NCBI RefSeq assembly: GCF_036053395.1
Contig: NZ_CP107942.1
Location: forward strand, 6,342,501 to 6,406,500
DNA length: 64,000 nt
Origin: Actinoplanes sp. NBC_00393
GTDB taxonomy: Bacteria; Actinomycetota; Actinomycetes; Mycobacteriales; Micromonosporaceae
Direction: 5' to 3'
Below are positions 30,535 to 38,381 of this stretch, piece after piece (position 1 is the first letter of the stretch; each line of letters starts with the position of its first letter). The notes under the pieces are model-generated. The model was not told the origin of the DNA. It was given only the letters and a program-made list of their open reading frames with translations, and did no database searches. The position numbers were made by a program, and so were the translations under genes.

Positions 30535-32853
30535 TCAGGCCAGGGCGGACAGCACCTTCGGCAGGTCGGCGGTGTGCAGGACCCCGAGGTTGCGGGTGGC
30601 CCGGGTGACCGCGACGTAGAGGTCGGACAGGCCACGCGGGCTCTCCGCGATGATCTCGTCGGGGGCGACCACCAGGACCGAGTCGAACTCCAGGCCCTTG
30701 GCCTGCCGGACGGTCATCAGCACCACGTGGTTGAGCAGGTCGGGCTGCTCGCCCACGGCCGCGCCGGGAACCGCCGCCACCAGTTCGGCGCCGAGTGACT
30801 CCTCCAGCCGCTCCGGCACCAGCACACCGAGCCGGCCCTCCTCGATCAGGGCGGCTTCCTTGCGTACATCCGCAATCAATTCCTCGGCCAGCGTGCCGGC
30901 CGGCACCCGGCGCGCCCACGGCGTCACGCCGGCCGAACGCACCGACCGCGGCGGCCGCAGCGCGGGATCGACCGCGGCCAGCACGTCGGCCGCGACCGCC
31001 ATCACCTCGGCCGGGGTGCGGTAGTTGACGCTCAGCTCGACCAGCCGCCAGCGCTGCGCCACATAGGGCTCGAAGACCTGCTCCCAGGTGGTCGTGCCGG
31101 CCAGCTCCGAGGTCTGCGCCACGTCGCCGACCGCGGTCATCGACCGGCTCGGGCAGCGGCGCATCAGCAGGCGCCAGGCCATCGGCGACAACTCCTGCGC
31201 CTCGTCCACGATCACGTGGCCGAAGACCCAGCTGCGGTCGGTGGCGGCCCGCTCCGCCGCCGTACGCGTGTCGAGCACCTCGTGCCGCTCGACGAAAGCG
31301 CCCGCGTCGACCACATCGAGCGCGGACAGGACCTCGTCCCGCTCGGCGCCCTCGTCCTCGAAGTCCAGCGAGCGGGAACCCTCGACGATCTCCAGGACGC
31401 CTTCCGCGTACTCGATCGCGGCCTTGCGCTGACGCTGCTGCTCACGCACCTTGAGGGTGTCGTCGACGCCGAGCAGCTCGGCGAGCTCGTCGAGCAGCGG
31501 CACGTCGGCCGGCGTCCAGCCCGCCTCCCGCTCGCGCAGCAGCAGCTCACGCTCCGCGGGCGTGCAGCCGGCCGACTCCAGCCGGCCGTCGTCGCTGAGC
31601 AGGTCACGCAGCACCTGGCGCGGGGTGAGCACCGGCCAGAACTCGAAGAGCGCCCGCTGCACGTCGATGTCCTCGCGCAGCTCCCGCCGGGTCTCGGCGA
31701 GGTCGGCCTCGGAGAGCAGGTTGTCCCCGCCCAGCGGGTCGGCGCCGATCCGCTCGGCGATCTGCAGGGAGAGCTGGTGGATCGCCTCGGTCACGAAGAC
31801 CTGCCGGGCCACGTTGTGCGGGCGCTCGGTGCGGCGGGCCGCGGCACGGGCGTCCTCGAGCACGGCCCGCTCGATCCGCAGCGGGTAGCCGTCGTGATCG
31901 ACCTCGACGAACTCGTCCGGCACGGTCTGCCGGTCGGCGACCGCGTTGTCCAGCACGTCGAGCATGTGCAGCGAGCCCTTGAGCGCGGCGGTCGCCGGCG
32001 GCTCCACGGCCCGGGCGCGGACTCCGGGGAACATGTCGCCGAGGGTGGCGAGCAGCACCCCGGTCTCCGCCAGCGAGGGCAGGACCTGGGAGATGTAGCG
32101 CAGGAAGGTGGTGTTCGGACCGAGGATCAGCACACCGGTACGCGTGAGCTGCTCCCGGTACGTGTACAGCAGGTACGCCGCGCGGTGCAGCGCCACCGCG
32201 GTCTTCCCGGTGCCCGGCCCGCCCTGCACGACCAGAACCCCCGGCAGGCCGGAACGGATCACCTCGTCCTGCTCGGCCTGGATGGTCTCGACGATGTCGC
32301 GCATCCGCCCGGTGCGGTTGGCGGTCAGCGCCGACAGCAGCGCCGCCTCGCCGGTCACGTCCTCCCGGCCGGAGCCGTCACCGGCCTCGATGTCGAGGGT
32401 CTCGTCGTCGATGCCGGTCAGCACCCGCCCCCGGGTCCGCAGGTGCCGCCGCCGGGTCACCCCGTCCGGGCTGACCGCGGTGGCGAGGTAGAAGGGCCGG
32501 GCGGCGGGCGCCCGCCAGTCCACCAGAAGTGGATCCTGATCCCGGTCCTCAGCGAAAAGTCCGATCCGGCCGATATAGCGAGGACTGGCGGCCGAGAAGT
32601 CGAGCCGCCCGAAGCAGAGTCCGTTCTCGACGGAATTGAACTGGGCCAGCTGCTCCGCATAGTGGCTGCGGGTGGCCTCGCGCTGGGTGCGGCCCTGTGG
32701 AGTGCCACCGGCCTCCAGCAGGATCGCGCGCAGACGGCTGTCGGCCTGCTCACGCAATTGATCCAGCCGCTGGTAGAGCGTGGTCAAGTACGCCTGCTCG
32801 TATTCGACGTCGGCGTCCGAGCTTGACAAAGTCGCCCCTTTTCGTGCTATCAT
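30535..32853 (-). CDS. HelD/HelR-type RNA polymerase-associated helicase
   Basis: 772 residues from MIARKG. UvrD-like superfamily 1 ATPase with Walker A GGPGTGKT (about 210), Walker B VDEAQELS, GDVAQTSE, NYRTPAEVM and the terminal AVTRATRNLGVLH. The N-terminal coiled coil (YLTTLYQRLDQLREQADSRL), the FGRLDF element and the order of domains are those of HelD, which removes RNA polymerase from DNA; the Streptomyces relative HelR also protects against rifamycins. Three starts compete: ATG 32871, ATG 32853, and TTG 32829 with GGGG five bases upstream. I favour 32853 because it overlaps the stop of a short leader frame. Confidence 0.87.
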   Translation of the reverse strand: MIARKGATLSSSDADVEYEQAYLTTLYQRLDQLREQADSRLRAILLEAGGTPQGRTQREATRSHYAEQLAQFNSVENGLCFGRLDFSAASPRYIGRIGLFAEDRDQDPLLVDWRAPAARPFYLATAVSPDGVTRRRHLRTRGRVLTGIDDETLDIEAGDGSGREDVTGEAALLSALTANRTGRMRDIVETIQAEQDEVIRSGLPGVLVVQGGPGTGKTAVALHRAAYLLYTYREQLTRTGVLILGPNTTFLRYISQVLPSLAETGVLLATLGDMFPGVRARAVEPPATAALKGSLHMLDVLDNAVADRQTVPDEFVEVDHDGYPLRIERAVLEDARAAARRTERPHNVARQVFVTEAIHQLSLQIAERIGADPLGGDNLLSEADLAETRRELREDIDVQRALFEFWPVLTPRQVLRDLLSDDGRLESAGCTPAERELLLREREAGWTPADVPLLDELAELLGVDDTLKVREQQRQRKAAIEYAEGVLEIVEGSRSLDFEDEGAERDEVLSALDVVDAGAFVERHEVLDTRTAAERAATDRSWVFGHVIVDEAQELSPMAWRLLMRRCPSRSMTAVGDVAQTSELAGTTTWEQVFEPYVAQRWRLVELSVNYRTPAEVMAVAADVLAAVDPALRPPRSVRSAGVTPWARRVPAGTLAEELIADVRKEAALIEEGRLGVLVPERLEESLGAELVAAVPGAAVGEQPDLLNHVVLMTVRQAKGLEFDSVLVVAPDEIIAESPRGLSDLYVAVTRATRNLGVLHTADLPKVLSALA
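32823..32853 (+). promoter_or_regulatory. Consensus promoter pointing toward the lipoprotein gene
   Basis: TTGACA (32823-32828) and TATCAT (32848-32853) on the plus strand, 19 bases apart, antisense to the helicase start. Predicted RNA start near 32860, immediately before a terminator-like hairpin. Confidence 0.5.
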
Positions 32854-32876
32854 TCCGGCGCTGGCAACCATTTCAT
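32850..32876 (-). CDS. Putative leader peptide MKWLPAPE of the helicase gene
   Basis: Eight codons with AAGG five bases before the ATG. Its TGA overlaps the helicase ATG (32850-32853, ATGA). The start and ribosome binding site lie inside the hairpin at 32863-32883. Inferred from spacing only. Confidence 0.4.
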   Translation of the reverse strand: MKWLPAPE

Positions 32877-32888
32877 GGTTGCCTTTTT
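32863..32888 (+). terminator. Intrinsic terminator on the plus strand
   Basis: GGCAACCAT, loop TTC, ATGGTTGCC, then TTTTT: a textbook terminator on the plus strand and, read on the minus strand, a hairpin covering the start of the helicase leader frame. Confidence 0.7.
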
Positions 32889-32915
32889 CGTTTGCCCTAA
32901 CGCATTTGGCAAACG
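32889..32915. promoter_or_regulatory. Inverted repeat CGTTTGCC/GGCAAACG
   Basis: Eight-base arms with an 11-base spacer, directly upstream of the helicase leader; TATTCT on the minus strand (complement of 32919-32924) is a plausible minus-10 box just before it. Candidate operator. Confidence 0.45.
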
Positions 32916-33026
32916 ACCAGAATAGCGGAAGGCCGGCGAGTTACGGCCCGCGGTGCGACTGTCAGCAATCCGTCATCGACACGCCGCAGCCGTTACGCGC
33001 ACCCCCTCACCCTCATTAACCGGGTC

Positions 33027-33542
33027 ATGAACTACAACCACCCGTACCGACGGTTCACCGCGGTAGCCCTCACCGCTGCTGCCACGATCACCTTCGCCTC
33101 CGCCTGCTCCGACGACGCCGAAGAGCCGGCCGGCAACGCCGCCGCCGCCGCTCAGGGCGGCCCCGAGCAGAAGACCCTCGACGGCGCCAAGAACGCCGCG
33201 CAGACGGTCTTCGACCGGTTCAGTGGTGGCGACTTCGCCGGGGCGTGGGAGATGTACACCACTGCCGGCAAGCAGTCGATCAGCAAGGACGACTACGTCA
33301 AGCTCAACCAGGCCTGCTCCCGCAAGGGCCTGGCGATCCAGCTGACCAGCGCCCGGATGGAGGGCACCGACAAGGCCATCGTGATCGCGAAGCAGCTCGT
33401 CGCGGCGCAGTCCTACACGATGGTCTACGAGGGCGACGCCTGGAAGCTGGAGCCCGCCAAGGAGGGCCTGGCCCTCTACAAGCTGGGCGCCGACAAGGCG
33501 ATCGCGGCCCAGAAGAAGGCCGGCACCTGCGCCAACGCCTGA
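33027..33542 (+). CDS. Lipoprotein, hypothetical
   Basis: 171 residues. Signal peptide with lipobox FASAC (Cys near residue 27), an Ala/Asn linker, then a compact domain with VFDRFSGGDFAGAWEMYT and a late VYEGDAWKLEP, resembling NTF2-like/DUF4878 extracytoplasmic domains. Two further cysteines (QACS and GTCANA) may form a disulphide. Function unknown. Divergent from the helicase gene; the ribosome binding site is weak. Confidence 0.72.
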   Translation: MNYNHPYRRFTAVALTAAATITFASACSDDAEEPAGNAAAAAQGGPEQKTLDGAKNAAQTVFDRFSGGDFAGAWEMYTTAGKQSISKDDYVKLNQACSRKGLAIQLTSARMEGTDKAIVIAKQLVAAQSYTMVYEGDAWKLEPAKEGLALYKLGADKAIAAQKKAGTCANA

Positions 33543-33553
33543 CGCAGTTTTTT

Positions 33554-33582
33554 GGGGCCCGCCGCGAACCGCGGCGGGCCCC
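33554..33582. terminator. Hairpin between convergent genes
   Basis: GGGGCCCGCCGCG pairs perfectly with 33570-33582 over AAC. Six Ts precede it on the plus strand rather than follow it. Probably stops both flanking genes. Confidence 0.65.
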
Positions 33583-33598
33583 GATTCACCCGAGGTGT

Positions 33599-34450
33599 CT
33601 AGGCGGCGACCGGCAGGCCGTCCGGGCCGGTCAGTTCCAGCCGGGTACGCAGAGTGCCGCGGCTGGCGATCTTGTCGTAGTACGCGGCACGCCGCCGGGC
33701 CACGCAGCCCTCCTTCGGCGGGTTCTGCGCCGCCATGGCCGGGTCCAGGTGCGCGTTCAGACCGTCCCGCAGCAGGATCAAGGCCTCGGCGCGCAGCTGC
33801 GACACCCGCGACTCGCTGACCCCCAGACCGGCGGCGATCTCGGCCATCGGGCGCTCGGCGAAGAAGTAGCCCTCCACCACCACCCGCAGGCGGTCCGGCA
33901 GAGCCTCGACGGCGTGCCGCAGGTACCCGAACCGCTCCCGGCGCAGCAGCATCTCCTCCGGCCCGGCGCCCGGCTCGGTGACGATGTCGTCGGCGGTCGC
34001 GGTGGCGAACCCCTGCAGACTGAACACCGTCGCGCGGTGCACGTCGTCCTCGGAGTGCTCGATGTCCTCGACGGTGCAGCCGAGCCGCTCCGCCACCTCC
34101 TGCACGGTCGGCGTCCGGCCCAGCTCGGCCATCAGCTCCTCGCGGGCCGAGTCGGTGCGGCGAGCCCGCTGGCGCACCGAGCGGCTGGCCCAGTCCAGAC
34201 CACGCAACTCGTCGAGCAGGGCGCCGCGGACCCGGGCGGCGGCGAACCGGGGGAACGGGACACCCCGCTCCGGGTCGAAACCACGGGCGGCGGCCACCAG
34301 GGCGGCATAGCCGGCCGAGAGCAGGTCGTCACGGTTCACGTGTGCGGGGACCCGGGCCAGCATCTCCCGGACCAGGTGCCCGACGAGAGGCATGTTCGCT
34401 CGTACGATGTCCTCGCGACGCCGCTCAACAGGGGGTACTTCACCGGTCAT
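33599..34450 (-). CDS. FliA/WhiG-family sigma factor (second copy)
   Basis: 283 residues, GAGGAG seven bases upstream of the ATG. Same architecture as the copy at 27926-28855: ANMPLVGHLVREMLARVP, DDLLSAGYAALVAAARGFDP, ARVRGALLDELRGLDWASRSVR, then EGYFFAERPMAEIAAGLGVSESRVSQLRAEAL, and the tail ARRRAAYYDKIASRGTLRTRLEL. The two are about half identical by eye, more so in regions 2 and 4, and share the unusual tail, so they are paralogues. Divergent from the DEAD-box gene. Its leader can fold so that the ribosome binding site is partly covered. Confidence 0.92.
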   Translation of the reverse strand: MTGEVPPVERRREDIVRANMPLVGHLVREMLARVPAHVNRDDLLSAGYAALVAAARGFDPERGVPFPRFAAARVRGALLDELRGLDWASRSVRQRARRTDSAREELMAELGRTPTVQEVAERLGCTVEDIEHSEDDVHRATVFSLQGFATATADDIVTEPGAGPEEMLLRRERFGYLRHAVEALPDRLRVVVEGYFFAERPMAEIAAGLGVSESRVSQLRAEALILLRDGLNAHLDPAMAAQNPPKEGCVARRRAAYYDKIASRGTLRTRLELTGPDGLPVAA

Positions 34451-34457
34451 CAGGGGT

Positions 34458-34498
34458 CTCCTCAGGCCCTGCCGGGTTGGGGAAGCCCGGCGCTGAGG
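34458..34498 (-). promoter_or_regulatory. Hairpin covering the sigma factor ribosome binding site
   Basis: On the minus strand CCTCAG-C-GCCGGG pairs with CCCGGC-AGGGC-CTGAGG; the last arm (34460-34465) overlaps four of the six bases of GAGGAG (34458-34463). Potential translational control of the second FliA factor. Confidence 0.45.
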
Positions 34499-34568
34499 AA
34501 AAAGATGAGGCGCGCTGAGTGCCGACCGGTTCGCCTTCGGGTGCGAGGTGGTTGCAGAGTGTGCCCGG

Positions 34569-34574
34569 TACAAT
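34569..34574 (+). promoter_or_regulatory. Minus-10 box TACAAT of the DEAD-box gene
   Basis: Strong TAnnnT match without a recognisable minus-35. RNA would start near 34581, giving a leader of about 115 bases before the ATG at 34696, long as in cold-induced helicase mRNAs. Confidence 0.4.
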
Positions 34575-34695
34575 GATCTAAGCGGCTCGCCACGTCTTGC
34601 TCGGGCCGCCCTCGGATCGACCACCACGCGCCGCGACCGGCAACCTGGTCAGCGCCGGGCAGGACGACCTCGACGACGTTGGAGTTCCCACCTTT

Positions 34696-36468
34696 ATGAC
34701 AACCTTCACCGAGCTCGGCGTGCCCGCCGCTCTCACCACGGCACTGACCGAGCTCGGGATCACCACCCCGTTCCCGATCCAGGCAGCCACCCTGCCCGAC
34801 TCGCTGGCCGGCCGCGACGTGCTCGGCCGGGGACGGACCGGTTCCGGTAAGACGTACGCCTTCGTGCTGCCCCTGGTGACCCGCCTGGCCGCGAACCCGC
34901 GCCGGGCCCGCCCAGGTCGCCCGCGTGCGCTGATCCTCGCGCCCACCCGCGAGCTCGCCACCCAGATCGAGGCCACGCTGCGCCCGCTCGCCGACGCGGC
35001 CGGGCTGCGCACCCTCGTGGTCTTCGGCGGCGTCGGGGCGAACCCGCAGATCAAGGCCCTGCAGGCCGGCGTGGACGTGCTGGTCGCCTGCCCGGGCCGG
35101 CTCGACGACCACATCCGCAACGGGCACGCCTCGCTGGAGTCGGTGGAGATCACCGTGCTCGACGAGGCCGACCACATGGCCGACCTGGGCTTCCTCCCGG
35201 TGGTGCGGCGGCTGCTGTCGCAGACCCCGGCCGGCGGCCAGCGGCTGCTGTTCTCGGCCACCCTGGACAACGGGGTCGACATCCTCGTCCAGCGGTTCAT
35301 GCGCAAGCCGGTCACCCACCACGTCGACGCGGCCGCGCAGGCGCCGGTCGAGATGGACCACCACGTGCTGCACGTCCAGCACGACGACCGCTTCGGCGTC
35401 CTGGTCGACCTGCTCGCCGCGCCCGGCCGGTCAGTGGTGTTCACCCGCACCAAGCGGCGCGCCAAGGTGCTCACCCGGCAGCTGGTCCAGGCCGGCGTCC
35501 CGGCGGTCGAACTGCACGGCAACCTGGCGCAGAACGCGCGCAACCGCAACCTGTCGGCCTTCTCCGACGGCACGGCCGAGACCCTGGTCGCCACCGACAT
35601 CGCGGCCCGCGGCATCCACGTCGACGACGTGACACTGGTCGTGCACGCCGACCCGCCGGTCGAGCACAAGGCGTACCTGCACCGCTCCGGCCGCACCGCC
35701 CGGGCCGGCGCCCGCGGCACCGTGATCACCCTGATGACCGACGACCAGCAGGCCGACGTGCGCGACCTGGCCCGCAAGGCCGGCATCCGCCCACTCACCC
35801 AGCGCGTCCGCCCTGGTGACGCCCTGCTCGCCGAACTCGCACCGGGCGAGCGTTCCTTCGTCGCCCCGTCCGCCGCTTCCGCACCCACAACCTCATCGTC
35901 CCGGGCCGCCTCGACCCCATCGTCCCGGGCGGCCTCGACCTCGCGCTCCGGCTCGGCTTCGGCTTCGGCTGCGGGCTCGGCCGACGCCGCGGAGGCGCCG
36001 GGCGGCCGGTCCCGCTCCGCGAGGCGCCGCCGCGGCCGGGCCGCGGCCCAGAATGCTCCGGCCGCGGTCCAGAAACGTGGCGACAGTGCTGCCGCCTCCG
36101 GCTCGATCGGGGGCCGCGGCGGACGCGACGCCGATGGCGCGGGTTCACGCGCCGGTAGCCCCGGTTCCCGGACCAGCGCAGGTCAGCGCGCCGGCGGGGG
36201 CGGTCGCGGTGGAGACGTGGCCGGCGGAGCGAGCCGGGCTGCTGACGCAGGTGCGGACCAGCGGCGTGGTGGCGACGCCGCCCGCAACAAGGGCGCCGGC
36301 TTCGGAGGCGGCCGCCGGAGGGCATCCGGCCAGCCGACAGGCGCCGGCCAGGCCCGGGGTTCCGCTTCAGCACACCGCCCGGGTACGCCCCAGCAGCGCC
36401 CCGCCTCCCCCAGCGCCGGTGCCGCCGCCTTCTCCGCTCGAACAGGCGGCCGCCGCTCCAGTCGCTGA
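34696..36468 (+). CDS. DEAD-box RNA helicase with long low-complexity tail
   Basis: 590 residues from MTTFTELGV. All helicase motifs are present: Q motif (FPIQAATLP), I (GRTGSGKT), Ia (PTRELATQ), II (LDEADHMADLGF), III (SATLDN), IV to VI (VVFTRTKRRAK, ATDIAARGIHVDD, HRSGRTARAG), ending near residue 375. The last 215 residues are a disordered Ser/Ala/Gly/Arg-rich tail with GGRGG clusters, typical of RhlE-type helicases that act in ribosome assembly, RNA decay and cold adaptation. The ribosome binding site (GGAG 11 bases upstream) is distant. Divergent from the second FliA gene. Confidence 0.92.
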   Translation: MTTFTELGVPAALTTALTELGITTPFPIQAATLPDSLAGRDVLGRGRTGSGKTYAFVLPLVTRLAANPRRARPGRPRALILAPTRELATQIEATLRPLADAAGLRTLVVFGGVGANPQIKALQAGVDVLVACPGRLDDHIRNGHASLESVEITVLDEADHMADLGFLPVVRRLLSQTPAGGQRLLFSATLDNGVDILVQRFMRKPVTHHVDAAAQAPVEMDHHVLHVQHDDRFGVLVDLLAAPGRSVVFTRTKRRAKVLTRQLVQAGVPAVELHGNLAQNARNRNLSAFSDGTAETLVATDIAARGIHVDDVTLVVHADPPVEHKAYLHRSGRTARAGARGTVITLMTDDQQADVRDLARKAGIRPLTQRVRPGDALLAELAPGERSFVAPSAASAPTTSSSRAASTPSSRAASTSRSGSASASAAGSADAAEAPGGRSRSARRRRGRAAAQNAPAAVQKRGDSAAASGSIGGRGGRDADGAGSRAGSPGSRTSAGQRAGGGGRGGDVAGGASRAADAGADQRRGGDAARNKGAGFGGGRRRASGQPTGAGQARGSASAHRPGTPQQRPASPSAGAAAFSARTGGRRSSR

Positions 36469-36539
36469 CGTCCGGCCCGCTCCGCGATCCGGCGACACTC
36501 AGTAGAACGATCGCGGAGCCGGCCCCATCCCCCGCCAGC

Positions 36540-36740
36540 CTCGCCTCGTGCGCGACCGCCGCCAGGCCAGGCCAGGCCGGCGCCGTCTGCGTGCCAATCC
36601 TCCAGGCCAGGCCGTCGCCGGCTCCGTGACGATCCTCGAGGCCAGCCGTCGCTGGCTCCGTGATGATCCTCCCGGCAGGCCAGGCCGTGGCCAGCTGCGC
36701 AACCGTCCCCGGGCCAGGCCAGGCGTAGCGTGGCGTGGCG
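36540..36740. repeat. Degenerate GGCCAGGC repeats
   Basis: Irregular units of about 55 bases around AGGCCAGGCCGTCGCCGGC and CCGTGATGATCCTC after the helicase gene. No gene; 36741-37125 also has none, apart from an inverted TTGATCTTG pair (36809-36817 and 37030-37038). Confidence 0.6.
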
Positions 36741-37127
36741 TAGGCAATCCGACGGCCATTACCTGCCTACGCGACGGCTGACCGCGCCGCAATGTCACTC
36801 AGCCGAAATTGATCTTGAGTCCCCCGGGTGCGACCGGGCACCCTTGACCAGGGATTGCGCCCCAGCTTGATGATCAACCGGCCGGCGTGGCAGTGGCCGC
36901 GATCCGGCTGGCTCTCACAGCTGTTTAAGGAGTGCATGAACAGCCTTGAGAACCAGCCGGGAAGATCCACACTTCGGCACAAGTTGACCTTGCCGGGTCG
37001 GGCGTGCTCGGCCCCGGCATCTCAGCCATCAAGATCAACTAAGCTGTGGCATTGGTCGCACGCGAGAGCCAAGTGGTATTGGGCGCAGGTGAGTGGCCGC
37101 CGGCTCATGCAACCGACCGCTGCTGAT

Positions 37128-37567
37128 ACCTGACTGCACGGCGGCTGGCCGGAGCGAGCCGCCAATCACGCATGTAACCCGAGGCCTGAAACCCGCCTGC
37201 ACGGCGGCCGGCCACCACGAGCCGCCGCTCACGCACGTAACCCGAGACCTGAAACCCGCCTGCACGGCGGCCGGCCACCACGAGCCGCCGCTCACGCCCG
37301 TAACCCGAGACCTGAAACCCGCCTGCGCGGCGGCTGGCCGGAGCGAGCCGCCGCTCGCGCACGTAACCCGAGGCCTGAAACCCGCCTGCAAGGCGGCCGG
37401 CCACCACGAGCCGCCGCTCACGCACGTAACCCGAGCCTGAAACCCGCCTGCAAGGCGGCCGGCCACCACGAGCCGCCGCTCACGCCCGTAACCCGAGACC
37501 TGAAACCCGTCTACACGGCGGCCGGCCACCACGAGCCGCCGTTGGCACAGGTGAAGCGCGAGAGGAT
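37128..37567. repeat. Tandem array, 63-bp period (array B)
   Basis: Units begin (at ACCCGCCTGC) at 37191, 37254, 37317, 37380, 37442 and 37505, with a partial copy before. Each contains CCGCCTGCACGGCGG (a small hairpin), GGCCACCACGAGCC and a GTAACCCGAG segment. One unit lacks a base, which throws the open frames on both strands out of phase, so the array is not protein coding. Confidence 0.9.
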
Positions 37568-37650
37568 GCCTGTCTGGGCGGCGGCTGGCCGGAGTGAGCT
37601 CTTGCTGGCGCGGGTTGATGGCGGTGGCTGCCAGCGGGCTGATGGGCTGT

Positions 37651-37725
37651 GCGGGTCAGCTGGTCAGCGGGTCAGCTGGTCAGCGGGTCAGCTGGTCAGC
37701 GGGTCGGCGGGTCGGCGGGACAGCG
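37651..37725. repeat. 8-bp tandem repeat GTCAGCKG
   Basis: About nine copies alternating GTCAGCTG and GTCAGCGG, decaying to GTCGGCGG and GACAGCGG. Non-coding, between array B and the YceI gene. Confidence 0.85.
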
Positions 37726-37785
37726 GGACGGGGAACGGCGGGACGGCGGGGCCGGGGCTGGTGGGCGGGTGGGGTGGCGGCGGCG

Positions 37786-38346
37786 TCAGTGTCTGGCGGC
37801 GGGGTGGGCTTCGGGGTGGGAGTGGGCCGGCGCCGGCACCGGGACGGCGTGGATGTCCAGGTTGATGTGGACCTGGCGGCCGATGATCAGGCGGCCGGCG
37901 GTGACGCCGGCGGCCACGCGGTCGACGACGCAGGCGACGACGAAGCGGTAGCCGTCGTCGGCGGCCTCGGCGGCGACCAGGTCGAGGGTCACCTCGCAGG
38001 AGCCGCCGCGGACGGCGAGGACGCCGGTCAGCTGCCAGCCGTCGGCGGTTCGGCGGCAGCGGGTGCTGCGGAAACCGATCTCGGGGTGGGTGTCGGCGGC
38101 CAGGAAGCGCTTGCCGCGTACGTCGCGGTCGCGCCGTGGGTCGTCGGTGGTGAACGAGGTGGCGTCCAGTTCGGCGGAGGCGATGGAGCGTTCCGGGTCG
38201 GCGGCCACGGAGACGGTGCCGCCGGTCACGGCCATGGTGCCGGTCACCGGTTTCAGGCCCAGGACGTGGGTGGCGGTGAACCGGCACGCCGAGCGGGCCG
38301 GGTCGATGCGGTAGGTGCCGGCGCGGACGATGTTCAGGATTGTCAT
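37786..38346 (-). CDS. YceI-family protein
   Basis: 186 residues. YceI proteins are lipocalin-like barrels that bind isoprenoid or amphiphilic ligands. Landmarks: YRIDPARSACRFTATHVLGLKPVTGTM, TSFTTDDPRRDRDVRGKRFLAADTHPEIGFRS and GVLAVRGGSCEVTLDL. No signal peptide, so it is cytoplasmic, unlike the E. coli protein. The C-terminal HSHPEAHPAARH is histidine-rich. The next gene upstream on this strand is the LAL regulator, which ends 36 bases before this start, so it could be downstream of it in one transcript. Confidence 0.88.
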   Translation of the reverse strand: MTILNIVRAGTYRIDPARSACRFTATHVLGLKPVTGTMAVTGGTVSVAADPERSIASAELDATSFTTDDPRRDRDVRGKRFLAADTHPEIGFRSTRCRRTADGWQLTGVLAVRGGSCEVTLDLVAAEAADDGYRFVVACVVDRVAAGVTAGRLIIGRQVHINLDIHAVPVPAPAHSHPEAHPAARH

Positions 38347-38381
38347 GTGCCTCAGCCTGCGGCGATGCGCGGCCGGGGACC

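Noticed and set aside
32863..32888. Phage attachment site
   Set aside because: The hairpin with T-run is better explained as a terminator; no second copy or integrase was seen.
37035..37532. Minus-strand 165-codon frame with 21-residue repeats
   Set aside because: A one-base deletion in one repeat unit changes the peptide phase without compensation, and there is no recognisable start.
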